A stretch of 64,000 bases of DNA, from contig OX337228.1 of the NCBI GenBank assembly GCA_946965045.2, positions 4,588,001 through 4,652,000 on the forward strand. The letters are read 5' to 3'. Each line of letters begins with the position of its first letter. Position 1 is the stretch's first letter. The DNA is from Epithemia pelagica. Its lineage: Eukaryota > Bacillariophyta > Bacillariophyceae > Surirellales > Surirellaceae. The position numbers and the translations under genes are program-made. The notes beneath the pieces were generated by a model. It saw only the letters and a list, made by a program, of their open reading frames with translations, was not told where the DNA came from and made no database searches. Positions 20,459 to 30,497 of the stretch are shown in pieces.

Positions 20459-21469
20459 ATGAAGATGAATGTGCCATCAGTTGTTCGATACATATTGACT
20501 CTAGGACTTGTGAAGCACGTTCAAGGATGGTCGATCCAAAGTTCGAGCTGTTTTCGAAGGACAACATCCCTTGATATGGCATCAGTGGGAATCTTCTATG
20601 GCACATCGACCGGAAGTACTCAAGAAGTTGCCGATCTCATCTACTCGGCTTTTGGTGAGGATGTTGCAGCTGAACCAATTGATGTTGATACCATTGAAGC
20701 AGATGGAACTGCTCTAGGTAATGTGTTTGGACAGCACGACGCTTTGGTTGTGGGCACACCCACATGGAATACTGGGAGCGACATTCAACGAAGTGGCACT
20801 GGTTGGGATGAGTTGTACTACAACCAGCTACCTCATATTCACGAAGTATTGACAGGCAAAAAGGTTGCCGTATTCGGATTGGGAGACCAAGTATCCTATT
20901 CAGAAAACTATGCAGATGCGACCGGTGAACTGTTTGATGTATTTGAGGGACTGGGATGCAAAATGATGGGGGCATGGAGTCAGGAGGGATACGAGCATGA
21001 GGCTTCGAAGAGTATTCGAGGTGACAAGTTTTGTGGATTGGTGCTGGACGCTGTTAACCAAGAGGAGCTCACTGAAGACCGTGTGAAAACGTGGGTTTCT
21101 CAGCTCATTGGAGAGGGGATTCTCGGAAACGCTGATGACCGTACTTCCCAGACGAGCTCGCCGGTTCAAGTTACCGAAGCTGAGAAACCTGCAGAATATC
21201 CCGTAGCTTTAGAGGAGCAAAGCGCGTTGCTCGATGAGTCTATCGCGTCCCATTCGAGCGGAGGGTAAGTTGATTTGAAATGAGGCAAAAAACACGTTGG
21301 ATACTTATTCGCTGGTGTACTTACCCGGGCGCTTCTTCCTTTTCATAGATTCACTCCGCACCACAACGCAGTAACAGGAGAGACTATGTGGACCAGTGTA
21401 GATGGACGTAGTTCTTTCGTCTCAGCAGGAAGAGTTATCAAAGATGATATATCCAACTTCTCTCCCTAA
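20459..21469 (+). CDS. Plastid flavodoxin with C-terminal extension
   Basis: Two exons, 20459-21264 and 21349-21469, joined in phase 2 across an 84-bp intron (donor GTAAGT, acceptor TTCATAG), give 308 aa. The N-terminus is a bipartite plastid leader: a hydrophobic signal peptide (to about residue 23, HVQG|WS) then a Ser/Arg-rich transit peptide. The flavodoxin core binds FMN through the phosphate loop GTSTGSTQE, the tryptophan loop TPTWNTGSD and GLGDQVSYSENYADA, and is of the long-chain type. It replaces ferredoxin as electron carrier after photosystem I when iron is scarce. After the usual end (KTWVSQLIGEGIL) about 87 extra residues follow: an acidic linker, then, from the second exon, a segment FTPHHNAVTGETMWTSVDG. 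Role of that tail unknown. Confidence 0.9.
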
Positions 21470-21858
21470 TGATGGGATTGGTTATGCAGAAGCGTCCAAC
21501 ATTCATTCGCTTTCATGTTAGGTACAATAAAAACAAGTCTTAAATAGTTGACTGATGCCTTAATGTCTTTCCTACATTCTCGCTCCTGATCTCCAACTAG
21601 CGCAATGCCAAATGTCAAGTTCCGTAAGGGTTTCCCTTACCCCCTCTATCGCATTAGTTATGACTGCATTCCAGTGATGAAAATGGGAGTCAATGTTCAT
21701 ATCTGTTCCCCTGCACAGTGTTGCATGCGTAACTCCGACGAGAGGAGAACGTCATCGCGGATCGTGGAGCAGTCAGAGGGACGCAGGGTGAATAATATCA
21801 TCACCTGAAGAAAGAAGAAGGGAATATATTCCGCGACCCAAAACTCATGCGTACCCAG
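21470..21858. other. Intergenic, 389 bp, convergent
   Basis: 3' ends of flavodoxin (+) and the 21859 gene (-). The small open frame at 21605-21808 (+) has no features that support coding. Confidence 0.5.
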
Positions 21859-22404
21859 TCACAGATCTGGAATGTCGATCACAGGATATTGAAGTAGTTC
21901 TGGAAAGTTGAGTACAATTGTGGCAATGACCACAATAAGAACCGAGAACAAGCCGATCCAGTTTTCCCGGTAAGGACTTAGGACCTCCTTCCATAGTTTT
22001 TCATCCGGCACTTGGCCAACTTCACGGGGTCTTCGTCGAAGGGATTCATTATATTTCCGAAGGTCTTCTTCGTCGATCCAATAGTCAGCTCCTTGTTCAC
22101 GTGCTTCAGATTTAATAAGAGGTCTGATTTCGGATATTTTCCAAAGGGCTTCATCAGAATTGTGATTCGCGCTCGAACTGACGGTTCCAGATGGGTTGTT
22201 TATAAGCTTGTTACGGCGACGACGCTTCTGCAAGTCTCTCCTAGCAGTCCGTTTCGCTGTTCCCCATAAGGCAGTGTGGGAGGTTGTGCGCTTGGATGAG
22301 ATAGTGACAACATGGTTCTGCGACAGGACGCCACCCGGAGCACCATGAAAGCTTTGAACAGTTGATATCAGCCAGAAACCTATTACCCATGTTATTGGAC
22401 GCAT
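21859..22404 (-). CDS. Plastid-targeted small membrane protein of unknown function
   Basis: An intronless gene. I choose the ATG at 22404 (181 aa) over the one at 22437 because it directly opens the signal peptide (MRPITWVIGFWLISTVQS) followed by FHGAP, an ASAFAP-like plastid leader. A basic transit-like region (KRTARRDLQKRRRRNK) precedes a conserved-looking soluble part, and a single transmembrane helix near the C-terminus (WIGLFSVLIVVIATIVLNF) is followed by PELLQYPVIDIPDL. It is probably a thylakoid or envelope protein; I cannot name it. The start lies 131 bp from the left target duplication of the Mutator-like element, so its promoter may have been separated from upstream sequence. Confidence 0.7.
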   Translation of the reverse strand: MRPITWVIGFWLISTVQSFHGAPGGVLSQNHVVTISSKRTTSHTALWGTAKRTARRDLQKRRRRNKLINNPSGTVSSSANHNSDEALWKISEIRPLIKSEAREQGADYWIDEEDLRKYNESLRRRPREVGQVPDEKLWKEVLSPYRENWIGLFSVLIVVIATIVLNFPELLQYPVIDIPDL

Positions 22405-22498
22405 TCTTGCCGCTACTTCAGTTCTTCGCGTAGTCAAAAGCCAAAAGCGGCAAACTGTGATCCATCAAAAGATCTTGATTCGATGACGTAAGATGTAA

Positions 22499-22520
22499 GG
22501 GAGTCATGACTCGTGACTCA
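22499..22520. promoter_or_regulatory. Paired bZIP-type sites upstream of the plastid protein gene
   Basis: The stretch contains gagtcatgactc and gtgactca. TGACTCA/GAGTCA are AP-1/GCN4-type bZIP cores. They lie about 100 bp upstream of the 22404 start. Binding is an inference. Confidence 0.25.
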
Positions 22521-22534
22521 CTGGAACACCGAAC

Positions 22535-22544
22535 ACCGTTCTCG
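22535..22544. repeat. Left target-site duplication (ACCGTTCTCG)
   Basis: A perfect 10-bp match to 29720-29729. The two copies directly flank the inverted termini of the 7.2 kb element. Confidence 0.88.
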
Positions 22545-22680
22545 TACCCCCAAGCAGGGGTGAGTCAGTCACGCGTGATTGGATGCAAGATGTGCATCCG
22601 TATACTCACCCCCTTGGCTCGACCTGATCGCTCTCGACATTGATACAAATTTCATTCTACCTCCACGCATCCATTACGGT
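22545..22680 (+). repeat. Left terminal inverted repeat of the Mutator-like element
   Basis: Pairs with 29571-29719. It contains the internal palindromic words cccccaagcagggg and actcacccccttgg. Confidence 0.85.
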
Positions 22681-22715
22681 GGTGGAGGTGCAGAGGTATC
22701 AAATCGACCTACATC

Positions 22716-23023
22716 ATGTCTTCTTCTTGACATAAACGTCGGAAGCTTTCTCAGAAGCAAACCCGACAAGCCTATGAAGCTCAGGTGGACCCAAGTCAGC
22801 CGGTGGCATCTGCAAGAGCAGGTTTTGATACTGGCATCGCCAAAACCAACAACACTCCTACATCCCAGGCCCGTTCCTCCTCAATCCCCGGTATCACGTC
22901 GTTTCGCCCTCCTTCCTCCGTTGCCGCAGGTGGTATTGATGCTATAGTTGCGAATTTCTCCTACGAAACTCCTTTGGCAAACCGACAGGCACAACAACAA
23001 CACTCAAGCAATCTTGTCAGGTA
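22716..23023 (+). pseudogene. Decayed ORF near the left end of the Mutator-like element
   Basis: An ATG at 22716 opens M-S-S-S and then meets a TGA at 22728. Directly after the stop the same frame stays open for about 98 codons (HKRRKLSQKQTRQAYEAQ, then a Ser/Thr/Pro/Gln-rich stretch) up to a possible donor (cag|GTAGGA at 23024). A single base change would account for the break. No further exon could be matched and no domain was recognised, so the identity as transposase remnant is only a guess. Confidence 0.35.
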
Positions 23024-24160
23024 GGAACCATCCACATTTCTGGACAGCGCTGCGGCCAGCTCGTTGTCCCCTCTTCCCTATTGTCGTTGGACCAGTGTCC
23101 ATTACCAACACTCTGTCGTGAAACCCATTCAAGAAACCATGAATCGACCTGTGACACTCTGTACCAGTTTGAATTTTGCGCCGGATCCTTAATGCTAGCG
23201 GTGGTTTGATCCAAACGGCAGCGTCCAACCGTTCGTTCCGATGGACGTTTGGGGGCTTGAGCTATGTTGCAAGTTGTGTTGTTTTGGCTCGAGGCCGTCT
23301 GCTCCTTGTGTGTTGCCAGGGTCCGTCACCTATACAAAGCCTATGTAGAAGAACGGTAACACACACACATAATATGACCTCTTTGCTTCTATTTGTGTAA
23401 TGCACCAAGCTCCGGTCCTCCGATTCGTCATTGTAATACTCCAAGGTGGAATTGCTGAGATCGCCATAGTCGTCCACGTCTTGCGCATTTCCCACCACCT
23501 TCCAACTCCAAAAGGTATGACTGCCACAGTAAAGGAGGCAATGATACGTGAATGCCTGATGGATTGCAAGGAAAAGGACATGAAACAGGGGCTGGAAATA
23601 GAATAGGGGAACCGATGGTCATCCTTGTCGCTCTTGGGGGGAGAATCATCGTCCTGGGAATTGAGGCCGAACGAAAGGAAGACATGGTGTTGTTGGGAAA
23701 GCGTGTCCAATGACGAGACGACCGCCGCTGCACCAATTTCAGATCACGAAACAAAAGGAAAGATTCAAGCTATCTTTCGTTCACCGAGGAGACACACAGA
23801 CAGAAGAGATAAAAGCTGCATCAGATGGCACTATCAATGGAGACAACCACAACCTTCCATCCTTGTCTTGTCTTGTCTTGTCTTGGTTTATGGTTGTTCC
23901 GGTTCGTGCCTGGTGCAGAAGGTCTGGACCTTTGCATCTAAGGAAGGAACGGTACGCCAGTTTATGGCGGTTTAATTATCGATAAGAAAGCACCCCTAAG
24001 CGCATCCTACTAGAATCATCCGCGCGCAGGACACGCGCACACCTACAAGAACACGCGCACACCTACAAGAACATGCGCATGGCCCTTCCTCACGTTATTA
24101 CTAAAAATGTGCTTTCCAGAACCAGCAAGCGCATGACCCACATTTCACCAACTTCAACAC
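23024..24160. other. Non-coding interior of the Mutator-like element
   Basis: Only short, featureless open frames. It contains a tgtct(t) simple repeat at about 23863-23885 and a 20-bp tandem duplication (acacgcgcacacctacaaga, 24031-24050 and 24051-24070). Confidence 0.6.
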
Positions 24161-24236
24161 CATGCACAGTCAAGAACCAATAGTCATCACATCCCTCCAC
24201 CTTCATGCACAGTCAAGAACCAACAGTCATCACATT
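24161..24236. repeat. 44-bp-spaced direct duplication overlapping the 3' end of the RING-type gene
   Basis: The words around catgcacagtcaagaacca at 24161-24192 recur at 24205-24236 with one change (t/c). The stop codon of the minus-strand gene at 24187 lies inside the second copy as read by the gene. Confidence 0.85.
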
Positions 24237-27200
24237 CCCGACAAAATGTATGTCTACAAAGAAACAGTTCGCAATCCACTTTTCTGGTCATACAAATCGA
24301 ACAAACCTCGGGCTTGTATTTTGTCTCAACTCCTCTTTGTTCTAGTGTTGATGGCTTGTTACTCACGGGTGATTTTTTTGATGATTCTTCAGGGCGTCCC
24401 TCAATCGTAGTTGTAGTGTCTTCGAATGTTTTCCTATGTCCCTTTTCAGGGAATCCCTCGCTCGTAGTTGTAGTGTCTTCCGCTGTTTTCTTGTGTCCCT
24501 CTATCTTCTCCGCACCAAACATGTGGATGTTACTCTTGATCTTTTGTCCACACTGGGGAAACCATACATTATGATACTTGAACCGTATTCGTAAGCAATT
24601 TCCGTGAACCAGATGTCCACATGGGATGAGGGTACAGACTTCGCTGTCTGTATCTATTTTCAATGCCCTGTTACAGCATACGCAAGAATCTGGACAATAT
24701 ACAACGGTCGGTAGCAATCGATTTATATCTCTCTTGGAAAGTTTGGAGTCAAGTAACACCTCCTTCGGTTCTAATCCCACCTTCGGGCACGGTATGAACA
24801 ATATGTCACCATCCGTAGTCCACGTCTCTGAACACCCACCATCAGATAGATCGACGTTCTCCTTGTATTCGTATTTATCGGTATCACGTGAAAACCCCAC
24901 TTCAACGGGATCGTCGTCGCTGTTACCATCGAAATTGTCAGGTCCCAACACCAAAGGAGAAATCGAATTGCCACCAACAGCATGCTCTAGTCCTCTCGAA
25001 AATTCAGTATTGTACCGTATTTGATTACTCGAAAAACAATTGGATATCGACATACTCTTGTCTATCTGACCTTCTTTCCGACCCGGGTTTGGTCGACTAC
25101 TCATTATGTTTCCAAGCATTCTGATCACAATAGCTTGTGGCATTGGCTTTGGAGTATCCTTCTTAGGTTCTGGCATTTTCACAATGCGATATCGCCACTT
25201 GTTACATTCCTTGTTTGTATCATGTGTTGTTTCATCTTCTTCCACTAATGATGGGTCATAACATAGACTGACAGGCGGGGCACCTTTTGACGTATTGACC
25301 AGGTCCCATTTCCTTAGTACATGACGCGTCGTTCCTTCCCAGTATTGGTCTGATCGATTATGTATTGGTTCGTAGATATGAAGTATCTTTTTGTCGATTT
25401 CGAAAGCCAATAAAGCTGGGTCGCTGACATCAGTTGCTGTTGTCAAGGCAATGATCGCCAATATCAGTGTGTTTGGATCCTGTTGTCTCCATGATGACAT
25501 AGGAATTTTCTTAGGAAATGGGTTCCTGTTTGCTTCATCAAATGTTACTTTGTCAACATATACTAGGGTCTGATGGTTGTGATGGACCATCAATTTCAAA
25601 CAAGTATAGAAAGACTCAATCGGCATGCCCGTCCTTGAAGTGTTGTAGCAAAGATCTCTCCGACGATGTCTATGTGGGATATGCAAAACACGCGTTGTAG
25701 GGTCCTGGTCATTCATCAACCCACTGTAAGACATGCATAGTGTGCACCTAAATAATGTCTTGATTTCGACATGCGTGTTGTCCTTCCCCATACTCTTAGC
25801 ATACTGGGTTGCTAGCTTCATGGCCGACTTGATGTTCTCGTTGTTTCTGTTAGTTTGTTTTTCCGCGAACTTGTCTAAGTAACCGTCACCAATGTTGTCG
25901 ATGGATTCATTCGAGTCCCATGAGTCTTTTCTTCTCTTCTGGTTTACTATAGGATCAAGAACGTGTGGAATTTCAATGAAAGGCGGTGGTACCACACCAT
26001 CACCTGTCTCCTCATTTCCCTTGTTAATGGAAGCACAACGTCTCTAAGACAAAGAGATCAATCATTTTTGAGATTGTCTAATCCTTCTCGATTCTTGGCA
26101 AGTCGCTCGAACATCTTACCTCGTTGTCTGCGGTTTTTTCATTGTCGTCGCTTATAATCTTCCTGACCTCTTCCACACGGTCTGATTTGAGGGCGACTTG
26201 GTTCGACGTTGTAATGGAAGTTGGTAGTACTTGTTCCTTTCTCTCGTCAGTAGGATCATTACCAGCGACGACCTTCTGTCTCCTTTTTGCCGGCGAGTCT
26301 GTACTCCGACGTTGCACGGCAATTTCTTTCGATTTCCTGGCAGACAGTAACTCTTGTTTTTCTATATAATGCAGTAGATCGTAGAACATACCGCCATCGT
26401 CTCCGTTTCTTCCATATTGTACCAAAGAATCTCTTTCTTCAAGGTACATCTTGAACCATGTGTCAGGCATTGTATACAACAGTGCTTTCTCCATTTGGAT
26501 ATTGGAAATCACGTCCATGTTCTCGTCCGATGTCGATTCTGAGATGAAACGGTGTATGGCCACCATATGTTCGATAACCCATGCGATTTTACCAACAGGT
26601 ACGAGACGCGGTTTCCTGTAAAGGGAGGAATCATCTAGAAGGTATCGTTTCAATGCTTCTCCAATCCCACCGATCCCCTTGCGTGTCTTCTTAGAGACTA
26701 AGCCATGAGAGGAAAGAAATCTGATAATGGTTTGTCTCAGATTCTCAGCACTGTCTATCACTGTCGTCCCAAATGCCTGATTCCAAATATTGGAAACAGG
26801 ACTGTAGAGAGTCTTTTTGAACAACAGTCGAGCAACCATTGGAGTCAACTTGTCATCATCATCCATCTCGTTCTTAATTCTTGTGAAACAGAAAACGGAG
26901 TGACAGATGATATCTTGGAATGCAGGCGAATAACAGATTGGTAGGAATATCTTCACATAATGGCCGTCATGTGGTACCTCCACTGTTGTCCATTTTCCTG
27001 ATTTGTCTTGGAAAACACTTTCATACCAATTGAGGACACTTTCGTATGTAATGGGCATAATACCGGTGTAGTGAGATTCCTCGCTTGTGTGTGTTCGAAG
27101 TGTATGATTGGTACCAGAAACAGTCATAGTCGACACGTCCTTTCTTTTGTTTCGCACTTCATCATTCATTGAAGAAGGGTCACCAGGATTCTTGGCGGTC

Positions 27201-27244
27201 GGTGGCTTTTTGTAGCGAGGGCCCTTGATGCGGTTGCCCGCCAT
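24187..27244 (-). CDS. Transposon-borne 993-residue protein with RING-like Cys/His clusters
   Basis: Two exons, 27244-26120 and 26043-24187, joined in phase 0 across a 76-bp intron (donor GTAAGA, acceptor GTCTTAG). The first exon encodes a helical region of about 375 residues with no recognised domain. The second has a mixed alpha/beta region (ILAIIALTTATDVSDPALLAFEID, then IYEPIHNRSD), faintly like a C48/Ulp1 protease but without a recognisable catalytic triad. A Cys cluster (CVCCNRAL...IPCGHLVHGNCLRIR) resembles a RING/H2 finger, two copies of a DTTTT-containing repeat follow, and a C-terminal half-RING (CSICMTRK...CRHTFCRECDDC) stops before the last C-x2-C pair. The gene fills the middle of the Mutator-like element; a cargo or element-specific role (for example ubiquitin ligase) is inferred, not shown. 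Confidence 0.65.
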
Positions 27245-28640
27245 TTTGTACTTGTCACGATGCGCTTTTTGTGTAGCGTCTTTCTTTCAACAACAACAAC
27301 AACAAGGGTAGTCGAGGAAGCGCTTTAATTGTAGCGTCTTTGAGACAACCTTGTGTACTTGTCTAAACAGTAAAAAGTGTGCGCTGAATTGTGTAGCGTC
27401 TTTGGTTTGGTCCTGAACTCTGGTGGTAACAAAACAACAACCAAATCGAAGGAATACACTACAACGCGCTTTATGTGTAGCGTCTTGTTCGTTGTGATCC
27501 AACAATCGGTGCCAGAATTTGCTACTCCAAAACCAGGGGTTGGTTGGTTGTCCAAGCAATCTCGCGACAAGAATAGAACAGAAGCAACTGGCTACCACCG
27601 TGTCACACTGCTTGCTTTGGGTCTGTTCTATTCAAGTCGGAGTATCACGAGGACAGGAGGGTTCTTGATAAACAATCTAACAGATAGCCCGAAACCGCTT
27701 TAATTGTAATAGCGTGATTGGAATGAAGGACAGAGCTGAGTGAAACAAGCAACAATCAGACAGATGCCCCAAGCCGCTTTAATTGTAGCGTGGTGATTGG
27801 AATGGCAGAGCTGCAAGATAGTGCAAGTGTCAAAGATAGGACAAATGTCGACAATATTTCGAATGCTCTGGTGGTCGTTCTTCTTCTTGGGTTCCTCTTC
27901 TTCTTGTTTTCCTGTTGTAGCGGTTTTGGAGTGAAGGTCGTGGTTGAAAGGAAGCAAGCAACAATCAGACAGATGCCCAAAGCCGCTTTAGTTGTAGCGT
28001 GATTGGAATGGCAGAGCTGCAAGATAGTGCAAGTGTCAATGTCTCAAATGCTCTGGCTGTGCTTGAGTTCCTCTTCCTCTTCTTCTGGTGCAGCGGTTTT
28101 GGAGTGAAGTGTTGTAGCGGTTTTGGAGTGAAGGTCGTGGTTGAAAGGAAGCAAGCAACAATCAGACAGATGCCCCAAGCCGCTTTAGTTGTAGCGTGAT
28201 TGGAATGGCAGAGCTGCAAGATAGTGCAAGTGTCAATGTCTCGAATGCTCTGGCCGTGCTTGAGTTCCTCTTCCTCTTCTTCTGGTGCAGCGGTTTTGGA
28301 GTGAAGGTGGCTGAAGAGGAAGCAAGCAACAAAAAGGTGGCTGAAAAGGAACCAAGCAACACTCAGACAGATGCCCCAAGCCGCTTTAATTGTAGCGTGA
28401 TTGGAATGGCAGAGCTGTTAGGTTGGTGAAAGAAGTTGGATAGGTGAAAGGATTGAAAAGGGAATCTCGGCAGAGAGAAAGCAAGCAACAAAAAGGTGGC
28501 TGAAAAGGAACCAAGAAACAATCAGACAGATGCCCCAAGCCGCTTTAATTGTAGCGTGATTGGAATGGCAGAGCTGTTAGGTTGATGAAAGAAGCTGGAT
28601 AGATAATGGGATTGAACAGGGGAATCTTGATAGCGTTGGG
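27245..28640. repeat. Tandem array of degenerate ~200-bp units and CGCTTT..GTAGCG words
   Basis: Landmark 'gcaacaatcagacagatgcc' starts at about 27749, 27958, 28155, 28356 and 28515 (spacings 209, 197, 201, 159). Each unit continues with ccgctttaattgtagcgtg and attggaatggcagagctg. Single, more diverged copies of the cgctttaattgtagcgt word already occur at about 27262, 27322, 27380 and 27467, upstream of the 27244 start. Because units are homologous, each carries a similar short open frame on both strands; these are probably repeat artefacts. Confidence 0.85.
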
Positions 28641-29570
28641 TGATCGATTGCTGTTGTTGCTGCTGCTGCTGTTGTTGTTTGTTGTGGTGTGTTGGGTGGA
28701 GGTGGAGGGAGATGAATGAGCATCGATTCTGGTGGTCGTTGATTGTTGAATGACTAGTATGCTAAGTTGTTCGGTTTTGTTCGATGGATCAGAGTGTTGA
28801 GTTGGTAATCCCCGCGGTTTGGGTGATTGGGAAGGAGGATCCATCTGAGACATTCTTTGGGACATCCATGTGCGTCAGTCTTTCTGGCAGCTGCTGTGTG
28901 ATGTGGTGGGAGTGGAAATTCGTGATTCAAAGGTGAGGGGACAGACGCTTGCGCATGAGGGTTGCGTCATGCGCGTCTCGGGGGGGGGGGGTCGAGCGCG
29001 CCAGATAGTTGTAGTGCGCATTATCGGAGTGTGGCGCGCGTTATTCGTGGTTTGATCGCGGGCTTGTGCGCATTAAAATTGTTGCATGCGCGTGATAGTC
29101 AGCTCGATCTCTAGGACTAGCTAGAGAAATGTGCATTGTTAGACCTAGATTTGCAGATTTAGTTGGGAAAGCAGGATTATAGTTAAAAACTGCGCATATA
29201 AAAATAAACTGCGCATAAAAAATTTTAATTCGGCGAATTTTTTCTAGAAATTCGCTTTTGGGGGTGGAAATCAAGCGCCAGGGCCCATTTCCCTCCTTAG
29301 ATGTGGAAGGCCGCTCGGTATTATGGGGAGAGAATGAGATGGCGGAAGGGACGTAATAGAGCGGTTTGGGAAGTCGGTGGATGGATCTTCATCTCCCTCG
29401 TTGTTGTCGCGAAATGTGGTGTTTTGCTGGTTGTCCATGCTCGTGAAGAAGGACAATTGAAGGCAACACCGAGTAGGCAGAAGTGTCGTCGATAGGATGG
29501 GAAAGCTTACGAGGGCTTGGGTGCGGTTGGACAACCTTCACGGCGGATGAAATCGACCTCACTAGTTTGG
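28641..29570. other. Right interior of the Mutator-like element without a clear gene
   Basis: Contains a 12-G homopolymer (28980-28991) and two unplaced minus-strand open frames rich in S/T/N/P (28545-28865 and 29271-29534). One of the latter includes MDNQQNTTFRDNNEGDED. No domain was recognised. Confidence 0.5.
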
Positions 29571-29719
29571 CACCGTGGTGGATGCGTTGAGGTAAAATGC
29601 AATTTGTATCAATGTCGGAAAATCGCCATTTTTGGGTGGTCGAGCCAAGGGGGTGAGTATACAGATGTACCTTTAGGTACGACCTATGTGCGACCTGGAC
29701 TCACCCCTGCTTGGGGGTA
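29571..29719 (-). repeat. Right terminal inverted repeat of the Mutator-like element
   Basis: Reverse complement matches 22545-22680 in three conserved blocks; the outer end is ...cttgggggta. Confidence 0.85.
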
Positions 29720-29729
29720 ACCGTTCTCG
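29720..29729. repeat. Right target-site duplication (ACCGTTCTCG)
   Basis: A perfect copy of 22535-22544. Confidence 0.88.
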
Positions 29730-29817
29730 CGATCTCCAAAAACTCTAGAAAAAATTAGCCGTTGAACCCCCATCGACAATCGACATTGAAAACGAGCGTA
29801 AGCCATAGCCATATGCC

Positions 29818-30497
29818 ATGTCGATGTCGGATATTGGAACCATGGGAGCCGGCTGTACCGCATCAACGTTCTCCAACACAGGCGCTTTGGAATCAGCATT
29901 AATGAGAATGAAAGAATTAGAAATAAATTTTGTAGCAATAGACTTCGATTCCACGCTTATTGATATCCATACTGGAGGTAAGCAAGACAATCTGATGCCA
30001 TGCTGATTTTCCTGTTTGTTTGATTCTCCAAAGGCTCATTGGTGGAATTGACAGGCCGATGGATGGGGACGGCAGAAGAACTTGAGGGGCACGTACGACC
30101 AGAATTTCGGCACTTGGTCCAGGCTTTTCTTTTGAATGACATTCACGTAGCTATTGTGACGTTCACTCCGCAAACTGTACTGGTAAAGAGTATTTTGGAA
30201 AAGATGACACAACACGACGAGCGCTTGGCCAAATTTGTCATTCCAATACGGGGAGGAGACAAGAGCTGGACTTACAACGGTGATGGGTCACGACATGGAA
30301 AACAAGCCCACATGGCATCAGCAGTGGAAGAATTAATGCATCACAATGCAGAGACAGATATTACGAAACAAACAACAGTTTTGATCGACGACGACAGACG
30401 AAACATAAGGTTTGCTCTCTCAGATGGGACACGTGCGGTATGGTTTAATCCTGATAAACCACACCATCTCCTGCGAGACCTGGCCAAACTGGTATGA
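29818..30497 (+). CDS. HAD-superfamily phosphatase-like protein
   Basis: Two exons, 29818-29977 and 30034-30497, joined in phase 1 across a 56-bp intron (donor GTAAGC, acceptor CAAAG), give 207 aa. HAD motif I is DFDSTLI (about residues 42-48, nucleophile D then D+2), motif II lies in AIVTFTPQT, and the acidic motif IV is LIDDDRRNI. A conserved basic residue for motif III could be K in RGGDKSW. The protein is small, with no cap domain apparent and no targeting signal. Substrate unknown. The gene starts 89 bp after the right target duplication of the Mutator-like element. Confidence 0.78.

Larger units (their letters stand above)
22545..29719. mobile_element. Mutator-like DNA transposon, 7,175 bp
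   Basis: The two ends are inverted repeats of about 140 bp: 22545-22680 and 29571-29719. Three blocks match strongly: the outermost 22 bp (TACCCCCAAGCAGGGGTGAG plus TC), a 25-bp block starting gtatactcaccccc, and a 17-bp block cgacattgatacaaatt. Between the blocks the arms have diverged. Perfect 10-bp direct repeats (ACCGTTCTCG) flank the element. Long inverted termini and a 9-11-bp duplication are characteristic of the Mutator superfamily. Inside are one two-exon gene (24187-27244, -), a decayed ORF near the left end and a tandem array of about 200-bp units. No Mutator transposase domain was recognised, so the element may be non-autonomous or carry an unfamiliar transposase. Confidence 0.85.

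Noticed and set aside
22579-24000. Possible retrotransposon fragment in the left part of the 7.2-kb element
   Set aside because: No reverse transcriptase, integrase or gag-like motif is visible; the ends are those of a DNA transposon.
24187-27244. Assignment of the element gene as a Ulp1/C48 protease
   Set aside because: The region IYEPIHNRSD is suggestive, but no H-D-Q-C catalytic set can be traced.
27700-28430. Series of similar 66-88-aa ORFs (MQLCHSNH..., MIGMAELQDS...)
   Set aside because: Each is one unit of the 200-bp tandem array; similarity reflects the repeat, not a gene family.
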